Shown one piece after another: positions 1 through 6,667 of a stretch of 21,252 nt of DNA. A program made the translations under genes and the position numbers. This DNA comes from an uncultured Paludibacter sp. (GTDB lineage: Bacteria > Bacteroidota > Bacteroidia > Bacteroidales > Paludibacteraceae). Within the stretch, counting starts at the first letter, position 1, and the number at the start of each line of letters is the position of its first letter. Location of the stretch: contig CALFXE010000280.1 of assembly GCA_937927845.1 (NCBI GenBank), positions 1-21,252 of the forward strand. The letters run 5' to 3'. Under the pieces are notes generated by a model. The model saw only the letters and a program-made list of their open reading frames with translations. It had not been told where the DNA came from and did no database searches.

Positions 1-55
1 TTAGAAATAATTTAAACGGTGAATAAATGACCGGGATAAGTGAGTATTATATTTA

Positions 56-84
56 AAGAGAATGCTCAACCGGAGCATTCTCTT
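56..84 (+). terminator. Perfect 12-bp hairpin upstream of the copper ATPase
   Basis: Arms 56-67 (AAGAGAATGCTC) and 73-84 (GAGCATTCTCTT) are perfectly complementary around a five-base loop. Only two Ts end the right arm and no T-run follows, so it is either the terminator of a gene left of the window or a 5' leader structure of the ATPase gene that starts 17 bases later. The A-rich stretch at 85-95 between hairpin and start codon is a plausible Bacteroidota ribosome-binding region. I see no coding sequence in positions 1-101. Confidence 0.55.
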
Positions 85-101
85 ATAAAAAGAAGTCAGA
101 T

Positions 102-2387
102 ATGAAACATACATATACAATAGGCGGTATGACATGCGATCATTGCCGTTCAAGTGTGGAAAAAGCACTGAATGCTATTGATGGCATTCATGCAACTGTT
201 ACTCTTGATCCTACGATAGCCATTATCAGGATGGATAAACATATATCTACGGAAGTATTGCAGGATGCCTTATCGAAAGTCGGCAATTATACTATAGAAA
301 TGGCTCAAAATGCTCAAAACGTGTCGCATAATAATCATCAGGATCATACAGAAATGAACAGTATGCACCAAGGACATGACCATAGTGGGCATGGACATCA
401 GAATCACGATCATGCGGGAGGACATATGGCTCATATGGGAAATCTTAAACAGAAATTTTGGATTTCCCTTATCGTAGCAATACCGATTATTCTGTTATCC
501 CCTATGATGGGCATGAAACTTCCTTTTACCCTTACATTCCAGGGTTCATATTGGGTAGTATTGTTCTTAGCTTCATTCCTGTATTTTTACGGCGGATGGC
601 CATTTCTTACCGGAGCTGCGAGTGAATTAAAAGCAAAAAATCCGGCTATGATGACATTGATTTCAATGGGTATCACTGTTTCTTACATATATAGTATGTA
701 TGCTTTTGTTACCAATTACATTCTGCAAGTGCCAGGTCACCGAATGGATTTCTTTTGGGAATTGGCGACACTGATTGTTATTATGTTGCTCGGTCATTGG
801 ATAGAAATGAAGGCTGTGGGTAATGCGGGAAACGCATTGCAGAAAATGGCTGAGTTGTTGCCTGGAAGTGCGCATCTGGTACAACCTGACGGAAGTGTTA
901 ATGATGTTCCTCTTCAACAAATACAAGAAGGGCAGCATGTAATGGTAAAGGCGGGAGAAAAAGTGCCTGCCGACGGGAAAGTTATATCTGGTGAAACATC
1001 TGTTAATGAATCAATGGTAACCGGGGAAGCCAAAGCCATAAAGAAAAGCGAAGGAGCAACCGTGATAGGCGGTTCGGTCAATGGTTCGGGATCTATCGTA
1101 ATAGAAGTGACAGGTACAGGCGAATCAGGTTACCTGGCACAAGTGATGAAACTGGTAGGACAAGCCCAACAAGAAAAATCACGAGCGGAATCCATTTCCG
1201 ATAAAGTAGCCAAAGCACTCTTTTATATAGCATTGATAGTAGGTATCATTGCATTTATCGTTTGGTATATTATCGACAAAGATATTAATATCGCATTGGA
1301 AAGGATGGTAACTGTCTTTATCATTGCCTGTCCACACGCTTTAGGCTTGGCTATCCCCCTTGTAGTAGCTCGCTCTACATCTTTAGGTGCAACACATGGT
1401 TTACTAATCCGTAACCGCAACGCATTGGAGAAAGCAAAGGATATATCCGTTGTAACCATGGATAAAACAGGTACACTTACTGAAGGTAATTTCCGTGTTT
1501 CCGTTGTTAAAAGTCTTTCGGATAGATGGAATGATGCTGATATACTAAAAACAATGGCAGCAATGGAAGTACATTCCAATCATCCATTAGCAGTAGGTAT
1601 ATTGGATAAAGCCAAAGAAGATAAATTGGAGATACCAAAGGCCGAAAATGTTGCTCTTATAAGTGGAACAGGCTTATCGGGTACTGTAAGTGGACAGGAT
1701 GCAAAAATTGTTACTGCTGCATATCTGGATAAAAATGCAGTGTCATATGATAAATCCTTGTTTAATGACTTGGCAGAAAAAGGCAATTCCATAAGTTACC
1801 TTTTAATAAATGATGATGTAGCAGGCTTAATAGCACAAGGAGATCAAATTAAACCAGAAGCCAAACAGACAGTAAAAAAACTTCAAAATGAAAAAATTAC
1901 TCCGGTCATGTTAACAGGAGACAATGAAGCCTCAGCAAAGTCTGTTGGTGGACAGTTGGGAATCAGCGATGTATATGCCTCTCTTTTACCCGAAAATAAA
2001 GAGAAGGTCATAACAGAATACCAGCATAAGGGAAAAAATGTTATGATGGTGGGTGACGGAGTGAATGATGCCCCGGCATTGGCACGTGCAGATATCGGTG
2101 TGGCAATCGGTGCCGGAACAGATGTGGCGATAGATTCAGCAGACGTGGTATTGGTAAAAAGTAATCCATATGATATCATCCATTTTCTTTCACTTGCAAA
2201 AAACACAACAAAAAAAATGGTGCAAAATCTATGGTGGGGGGCAGGGTATAACATTATCGCTATACCATTGGCAGCAGGAATTCTCGCTCCTGTAGGTATT
2301 ATATTGAGTCCTGCCGTAGGGGCTGTACTAATGTCCGTCAGTACAGTAATAGTTGCAATAAATGCGTTGATGTTACGAATGAAATAA
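102..2387 (+). CDS. copB: Copper-translocating P-type ATPase, CopB-like (CPH type)
   Basis: Inner-membrane heavy-metal pump of the P1B family, expected to export copper or silver using ATP. The 761 residues are full length. An N-terminal heavy-metal-associated domain (about 3-65) carries GMTCDHC at 9-15; a His/Met-rich stretch follows (about 76-112). Membrane helices flank an actuator domain with TGE at 307-309. The intramembrane metal motif is CPH at 410-412, not CPC, which is the mark of the CopB (P1B-3) group. The phosphorylation motif DKTGT is at 454-458, the HP motif at 494-495, TGDN at 605-608 and GDGVND at 651-656; two C-terminal helices close the protein. It stands alone, about 300 bp before rteC, and looks like cargo. 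Exact metal and oxidation state cannot be read from sequence. Having both an HMA domain and a His-rich tail is a slightly mixed architecture. Confidence 0.95.
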   Translation: MKHTYTIGGMTCDHCRSSVEKALNAIDGIHATVTLDPTIAIIRMDKHISTEVLQDALSKVGNYTIEMAQNAQNVSHNNHQDHTEMNSMHQGHDHSGHGHQNHDHAGGHMAHMGNLKQKFWISLIVAIPIILLSPMMGMKLPFTLTFQGSYWVVLFLASFLYFYGGWPFLTGAASELKAKNPAMMTLISMGITVSYIYSMYAFVTNYILQVPGHRMDFFWELATLIVIMLLGHWIEMKAVGNAGNALQKMAELLPGSAHLVQPDGSVNDVPLQQIQEGQHVMVKAGEKVPADGKVISGETSVNESMVTGEAKAIKKSEGATVIGGSVNGSGSIVIEVTGTGESGYLAQVMKLVGQAQQEKSRAESISDKVAKALFYIALIVGIIAFIVWYIIDKDINIALERMVTVFIIACPHALGLAIPLVVARSTSLGATHGLLIRNRNALEKAKDISVVTMDKTGTLTEGNFRVSVVKSLSDRWNDADILKTMAAMEVHSNHPLAVGILDKAKEDKLEIPKAENVALISGTGLSGTVSGQDAKIVTAAYLDKNAVSYDKSLFNDLAEKGNSISYLLINDDVAGLIAQGDQIKPEAKQTVKKLQNEKITPVMLTGDNEASAKSVGGQLGISDVYASLLPENKEKVITEYQHKGKNVMMVGDGVNDAPALARADIGVAIGAGTDVAIDSADVVLVKSNPYDIIHFLSLAKNTTKKMVQNLWWGAGYNIIAIPLAAGILAPVGIILSPAVGAVLMSVSTVIVAINALMLRMK

Positions 2388-2447
2388 AATCCATTTATTC
2401 ATACCTGATGGAAATATTAATTGTTTTTATTTGATTCTGTTAAGTGT

Positions 2448-2498
2448 CACACCGGCATATGAAATAACCTAATAAGTTATAGTATATATGTCGGTGTG
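2448..2498. promoter_or_regulatory. Long hairpin between copB and rteC
   Basis: Outer arms 2448-2460 (CACACCGGCATAT) and 2486-2498 (ATATGTCGGTGTG) pair at 13 positions with one G:U. A short inner stem, 2464-2468 with 2476-2480, nests inside. No good T-run follows on either strand, so it may be a weak copB terminator or a protein/RNA regulatory site. The 262-base gap between copB and the rteC promoter region contains no convincing gene. Confidence 0.45.
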
Positions 2499-2597
2499 CT
2501 TTACCATGATTTTGATGACGACTTAATTAGTGTAACAAATTTTGCACGAAATTGCAGCAAAATATATTATAATGGTTTCTTAACCTGATATAAACAG

Positions 2598-2622
2598 TTC
2601 TATTTGATCCTATCAAACAGAA
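2598..2622. promoter_or_regulatory. Inverted repeat, candidate operator of rteC
   Basis: Arms TTCTATTTGAT (2598-2608) and ATCAAACAGAA (2612-2622) are complementary at 10 of 11 positions around a three-base spacer. The site lies 22 bases upstream of a -7-like box, about where an activator or repressor of rteC would bind. In CTnDOT, rteC is switched on by the response regulator RteB. Whether this site binds an RteB-like protein is inference. Confidence 0.4.
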
Positions 2623-2644
2623 TAATAAACTAATATTATAGATA

Positions 2645-2652
2645 TATTTTTG
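2645..2652 (+). promoter_or_regulatory. Candidate -7 box of rteC
   Basis: TATTTTTG fits the Bacteroidota -7 consensus TAnnTTTG. No TTTG lies at the usual 19-20 base distance upstream, so the promoter would need an activator, perhaps at the inverted repeat 2598-2622. The box covers the TTG at 2650, which argues against that codon as the rteC start. Confidence 0.4.
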
Positions 2653-2691
2653 ACTTTTATATACTTAAACTTAAATCTGTCAAATTTTGAA

Positions 2692-3543
2692 ATGAAAGAA
2701 TATAATTCAGAAATATTAAAAGAAGTACACACAGAATTGGAAATAGTTGATATGGAGAGTTGTAATATTTCCTTAGAAGAAGCTGAATCAATGATAAATT
2801 TCTTAAATGATTGTTTAGAAAAAATGCGAAGTTATTTTCTTTCTTTAGACTCTATTGATTCATCTGATGAAATATGTTTTTTTAAAGAAATCAAACCTGA
2901 AGTATTAGGATTTCTGCTATATTTCAATAAAGTGCACGCAATTGAATTAAAATGTCCAAATGGAAGTAATGATACATTAAAAAGCTACTATGAAAATGAA
3001 CAAGAGAGTCTGACTTATTTTTTTGAACGTAACATAGATTTTTACCAATACTACAGATCAAAATCAACATATTTAGACGAACATTATTTTCTAAGAAAGA
3101 AAAAGTCGTATAAACTTTGTGTAGATAGTGTTCACTTTGTGATGGATAAACATTTTTCAACCGGATATGATTATAAAGTAGCAAAAATTATCTGTAATGA
3201 GATGCTACGCATTTACCTCAATAAAAAAAAGCATCAGATAGAAAAACAAATTATAATAAATAAGAACAGATCTTCTTTTCCCATCAATGATTTAAAATGG
3301 ACAGGCCCATTAATTGCTTTGGTTGAATTAGGATATAGCTTTGATTCAAGTAAATATGTAAATCGTGGAAAAGCTGATGTTAAAGAAATAATGATAGGAT
3401 TAGAAACTTTATTTAATGTGGACTTAGGTGAATATTACAGAACATATATATCAATAAAAGACAGGAAGATAGAACGGGCAAAATATTTAAAGATAATTAC
3501 TGATAATTTCTTACGACGAATGGACGAAGACGATTCCAAATGA
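2692..3543 (+). CDS. rteC: RteC-family regulator of element excision
   Basis: Recognised as RteC (283 residues from the ATG). Family-like segments, numbered from this ATG, are FFKEIKPE at 63-70, a fYQYYRSK segment ending near 124, WTGPLIALVELGY at 203-215, and FNVDLGEYYRTY at 241-252 near the C-terminus. In CTnDOT, RteC is a DNA-binding activator of the excision operon promoter. An upstream in-frame TTG at 2650 would add 14 residues but sits inside a -7-like box, so the ATG at 2692 is preferred. The gene has its own terminator right after the stop and is followed by an excisionase-like operon, which fits that role. The gene is clearly richer in A+T than the leftward operon. Unlike CTnDOT, no rteA/rteB or tetQ lies beside it. 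Confidence 0.9.
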   Translation: MKEYNSEILKEVHTELEIVDMESCNISLEEAESMINFLNDCLEKMRSYFLSLDSIDSSDEICFFKEIKPEVLGFLLYFNKVHAIELKCPNGSNDTLKSYYENEQESLTYFFERNIDFYQYYRSKSTYLDEHYFLRKKKSYKLCVDSVHFVMDKHFSTGYDYKVAKIICNEMLRIYLNKKKHQIEKQIIINKNRSSFPINDLKWTGPLIALVELGYSFDSSKYVNRGKADVKEIMIGLETLFNVDLGEYYRTYISIKDRKIERAKYLKIITDNFLRRMDEDDSK

Positions 3544-3555
3544 AGAAAAATCCAT

Positions 3556-3583
3556 AAAAACTACCAACTTGGTAGTTTTTTTT
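3556..3583 (+). terminator. Intrinsic terminator of rteC
   Basis: A ten-base-pair stem, 3556-3565 with 3571-3580, around loop AACTT is followed by a run of eight Ts (3576-3583). It starts 12 bases after the rteC stop codon. The centre reads CCAAcTTGG, which recurs in near-identical form 93 bases downstream. Confidence 0.9.
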
Positions 3584-3651
3584 GCCCTTATTTTACCTGC
3601 CTGAAACCCGCTAAAACCGTTGATTTTCGGTCAAAAAAACTCAAAAAAAAC

Positions 3652-3681
3652 TTTTACCAAGTTGGCAGAAAAGTATTTTTA
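3652..3681 (+). promoter_or_regulatory. Candidate promoter with embedded palindrome before the HTH/primase operon
   Basis: TTTT at 3652-3655 and TATTTTTA at 3674-3681 approximate a Bacteroidota promoter with an 18-base spacer. A nine-base palindrome, CCAAgTTGG (3657-3665), lies inside the spacer and could be an operator. A second candidate -7 box, GAACTTTG, is at 3689-3696. This is where an RteC-controlled excision promoter would be expected by analogy with CTnDOT; binding is not shown by the sequence. Confidence 0.4.
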
Positions 3682-3719
3682 GACTTCGGAACTTTGCAGC
3701 GAATCAAATAGTTGCGAAT

Positions 3720-4079
3720 ATGGAAGTCATAACAATAGACAGCCAAGCATACAAGGAACTGGTATCTAAAATCAATGCGATAGCGAAATTCGTTCTCGAC
3801 CGCCAAGACGATGACACAATCAACGCCGATGAGTTGTGGGTGGACAGTTACGAAGTATGCACATTCCTCAAAATCAGCGAACGTACACTTCAACGTTTAC
3901 GCAGTAAGCGGCTGATTTCCTATTCTATTATCTCCGGCAAATCATATTACACCATTGCGGAAATTAAACGGATGCTCGCTGAAAAGAGAATCCGTAGTAC
4001 CGATGAATGTATGAATGACCTTATTAAAAATCATCAACTCCATGCTCAACAAAGACGAACTATTAAGACGGACAAATAA
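3720..4079 (+). CDS. Small helix-turn-helix protein, excisionase-like (Xis)
   Basis: 119 residues with a MerR/excisionase-like helix-turn-helix (HTH_17 type) at about 42-88, including FLKISERTLQRLRSKRLISY. Such small proteins in Bacteroidota elements act as DNA-bending recombination directionality factors or local regulators; the CTnDOT Xis2c/Xis2d proteins are the closest known role. The N-terminal 40 residues are probably helical and may serve dimerisation. It is the first gene after rteC, and its 3' end overlaps the next gene in another frame, so the two are probably translated together. A similar HTH protein is encoded at 6099-6449. No integrase is visible, so the Xis role is inference. 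Confidence 0.82.
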   Translation: MEVITIDSQAYKELVSKINAIAKFVLDRQDDDTINADELWVDSYEVCTFLKISERTLQRLRSKRLISYSIISGKSYYTIAEIKRMLAEKRIRSTDECMNDLIKNHQLHAQQRRTIKTDK

Positions 4080-6084
4080 CGGTTTGGACGTGTTCAAACA
4101 TTATATATCGTCGGTACAGTGGAAAGTCGGACGAAACTTCCTTAATCCGTTGTACGAAGACCGTAAGGCTTCGTGCAATATATATTTCGACCGTCGCAAT
4201 GGAGTTTACAAGATAAAAGACTTCGGCAATGACGATTATAGTGGCGATTGTTTCTTCTTCATCGGCAAACTGAAAGGTTTGAATTGCAACAATGGTGCGG
4301 ATTTCGTTGAAATACTGAAAACCATAAACAGGGATATGTCTTTGGGATTGGGCGATTCGGATTATACTCCTACTCCGCAATCTGTTCCACAAAAGAGTAA
4401 CCCGACCAATCCCGAACCGCCAAAAAACAAGCCCTATAATATCATACAGCAAAAATTCATGCAGAAAGAATTGGATTTTTGGTTGCAATCGGGTATCACG
4501 CCCGAAATACTGAAACTTTACAAAACCGTTTCCCTGAAAGAGTTTCGGAGCGAGAATAAGGAAAATAAACCATTCTACTATACTTCGTCCGAAAGTGAGC
4601 CGATTTTTGGCTATATGGGAAAACAATATGTGAAAATCTACCGACCGTTTTCGGAAATACGCTTTTTATATGGTGGTAATATCGGCGAAAGCTACTGCTT
4701 CGGACTGGAACAATTACCCGCCAAAGGAGATACGCTGTTCATTACAGGCGGAGAAAAAGACGTGATGACACTTGCTGCACACGGGTTTCACGCAATCTGC
4801 TTTAATAGCGAAACGTCCACTATTCCGACAGGAATAATCTATAAACTTACTTTCCGCTTCAAACATATCGTATTGCTCTACGATGCAGACAAAACAGGAA
4901 TAGAAGCCGCAATCAAACACGAAAAAGCATTGGCAGAATATGGCGTAAAACGGCTTGTATTGCCACTTTCTGGCGAGAAAAAAAACAAAGATATTACCGA
5001 CTATTTCATAAAAGGGAACAACCGGAAAGAGTTCCGCCAACTATTCATTGATTTTCTTGATAATCTATATAACGATACAATGACCATGCTAAAATCCTGT
5101 GAAATTGATTTCAATAATCCTCCGGCCAAAGCCGAAGAAGTTATCTCGGCAGGCAATGTACCTTTGGGAACGCAGGGAAACATTCTTTGTATCACGGGCG
5201 GAGAAGGTACTGGGAAAAGCAACTATGTTGCTGCTTTGATTGCAGGTTCAATAATCAAAGACAATCGCACCATAGACACGTTGGGTGTGAATGTCCGTGA
5301 TAATTCCGACGGCAAAGCGGTTCTACTTTACGATACCGAACAATCCGAAGTACAGTTATTCAAGAATGTTTCCAATCTCCTGAAACGTGCCAAACTGAAC
5401 GAGAAGCCCGAAGAACTACGTGCGTTTTCACTTACTGGAATGTCCCGGAAAGAACGTCTGCAAGCCATTGTTCAGAGTATGGACAAATATCATTACGAAT
5501 ATGAGGGCATACGACTGGTTGTTATTGACGGTATTGCGGATTTGGTGCTGTCCGCCAATGACGAAGCGGAAAGCATTCGGATTGTGGATGAGCTATACCG
5601 ATTGGCAGGAATATATCGCACCTGCATTGCCTGTGTGCTTCACTATGTTCCGAACGGTTTGAAGTTGAGAGGGCATTTAGGTTCGGAACTGCAACGTAAA
5701 GCGGCTGCAATTATGAGTATAGAACTTGATAACGAGCCGTCAGTATCGGTTGTAAAGGCTCTCAAAGTAAGGGATGGCAGCCCTCTCGATGTTCCGTTGA
5801 TGCAATTTTCGTGGGATAAGGAACTGGGAATGCACATTTACATAGGCGAAAAGCCACGAGAGGAAAAGGAAAAACGCAAAGAAAAGGAACTGGCGACAGT
5901 TGCCCGTGAGATATTTGCTTCACAAAAGCACTTGACCTATATCGACCTGTGCGACCGCATTCAGCAGTTTATGGATGTCAAGGAACGCACCGCCAAAAGT
6001 TACATTAAATATATGAGAGAGAAAGAAATAATCATAAAAGATCCGTCCAATCAGAATTATTTCATGATAGGGCATATCATCTAA
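4042..6084 (+). CDS. TOPRIM primase / RepA-like helicase of a mobile element
   Basis: A 680-residue protein from ATG 4042; an earlier ATG at 4015 adds nine residues. Either start overlaps the upstream HTH gene. I chose 4042 because MLNKDELLRRT looks like the natural start of this family. In numbering from 4015: a DnaG-like N-terminal region (about 40-105) keeps the fold-like spacing of a CHC2 finger but lacks the four zinc ligands; a TOPRIM domain (about 239-330) has GGEKD at 245-249 and DADKTG at 290-295; a RecA/RepA-like ATPase (AAA_25) follows with Walker A TGGEGTGKS at 394-402 and Walker B LVVID at 501-505, then a basic linker and winged-helix-like C-terminus. It probably primes and unwinds element DNA after transfer or excision. 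Direct evidence for origin firing is absent. Confidence 0.85.
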   Translation: MLNKDELLRRTNNGLDVFKHYISSVQWKVGRNFLNPLYEDRKASCNIYFDRRNGVYKIKDFGNDDYSGDCFFFIGKLKGLNCNNGADFVEILKTINRDMSLGLGDSDYTPTPQSVPQKSNPTNPEPPKNKPYNIIQQKFMQKELDFWLQSGITPEILKLYKTVSLKEFRSENKENKPFYYTSSESEPIFGYMGKQYVKIYRPFSEIRFLYGGNIGESYCFGLEQLPAKGDTLFITGGEKDVMTLAAHGFHAICFNSETSTIPTGIIYKLTFRFKHIVLLYDADKTGIEAAIKHEKALAEYGVKRLVLPLSGEKKNKDITDYFIKGNNRKEFRQLFIDFLDNLYNDTMTMLKSCEIDFNNPPAKAEEVISAGNVPLGTQGNILCITGGEGTGKSNYVAALIAGSIIKDNRTIDTLGVNVRDNSDGKAVLLYDTEQSEVQLFKNVSNLLKRAKLNEKPEELRAFSLTGMSRKERLQAIVQSMDKYHYEYEGIRLVVIDGIADLVLSANDEAESIRIVDELYRLAGIYRTCIACVLHYVPNGLKLRGHLGSELQRKAAAIMSIELDNEPSVSVVKALKVRDGSPLDVPLMQFSWDKELGMHIYIGEKPREEKEKRKEKELATVAREIFASQKHLTYIDLCDRIQQFMDVKERTAKSYIKYMREKEIIIKDPSNQNYFMIGHII

Positions 6085-6098
6085 AACCCCGAACAGCC

Positions 6099-6449
6099 AT
6101 GTATATAAACAAAGACGATTTTGAAGCGTGGATGGAACGAATCATGTACCGCTTCGATAAACAAGATAAAACCCTTGATAAGATGAGTAAACAAAGAAAC
6201 ATGTTGGAAGGAGAAGTATTATTTGACAATCAGGACTTGTGCCAGCTTCTCCATATCAGTAAACGGACATTGCAACGCTACCGTAGTACGGGCGATTTGC
6301 CTTTTCATAAAGTCCACCAGAAGACGTACTACAAAGAAAGCGATGTACATACGTTCATAAGAGAATGCTTCAACAAGAAACGGAATGGTAAGAAACCTCC
6401 CGAAAGTTCCGAAGACGATAATATTCCCGAAGATACTGATAACCCGTGA
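6099..6449 (+). CDS. Second small HTH protein, excisionase-like
   Basis: 116 residues. The HTH_17-type domain at about 43-90 contains LHISKRTLQRYRSTGDLPFH and resembles the one in the protein at 3720-4079, notably the shared hIS-RTLQR-RS core and the TYY or SYY segment after it. The last 25 residues are charged and probably disordered. It starts 14 bases after the primase-helicase stop and is the last gene before a strong hairpin, so the three genes form a likely operon. Expected role: directionality factor or regulator paired with its sister, as Xis2c and Xis2d are in CTnDOT. The split of labour between the two cannot be read from sequence. Confidence 0.8.
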   Translation: MYINKDDFEAWMERIMYRFDKQDKTLDKMSKQRNMLEGEVLFDNQDLCQLLHISKRTLQRYRSTGDLPFHKVHQKTYYKESDVHTFIRECFNKKRNGKKPPESSEDDNIPEDTDNP

Positions 6450-6506
6450 GGGCGGTTTGTCTTTTATTTCTGTATGTTCATAGTGCTGATTTTTAATGTT
6501 AGTACG

Positions 6507-6545
6507 AAGCCCGTACCGTCGTGATGACAGGCACGGGCTTTAATT
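6507..6545 (+). terminator. Terminator of the HTH/primase operon
   Basis: Arms AAGCCCGT (6507-6514) and ACGGGCTT (6533-6540) form a GC-rich stem that continues inward with CC:GG (6516-6517 with 6530-6531) and GTC:GAC (6518-6520 with 6526-6528). The downstream tract TTTAATTATT is moderately T-rich. Confidence 0.7.
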
Positions 6546-6595
6546 ATTGAGAATGTAGAGTTATATCTATCAGAAAATAAATATTATACGCGAGA

Positions 6596-6627
6596 TTTGA
6601 AGAAATAGAAAATAAGGAGTATTTTTG
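6596..6627 (+). promoter_or_regulatory. Bacteroidota promoter of the AlbA_2 gene
   Basis: TTTG (6596-6599), a 20-base spacer and TATTTTTG (6620-6627) match the -33/-7 consensus exactly. The start codon is 40 bases further on. The surrounding word GTATTTTTGCAGT (6619-6631) is repeated exactly at 19138-19150 ahead of the other isolated rightward gene. Confidence 0.75.
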
Positions 6628-6667
6628 CAGTTGCGTAAAATAGGAATAAAATTGTTTTGAAATATAC

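Noticed and set aside
2650..2691. TTG at 2650 as the rteC start
   Set aside because: It falls within a TATTTTTG -7-like box, and the ATG at 2692 gives a typical family start.
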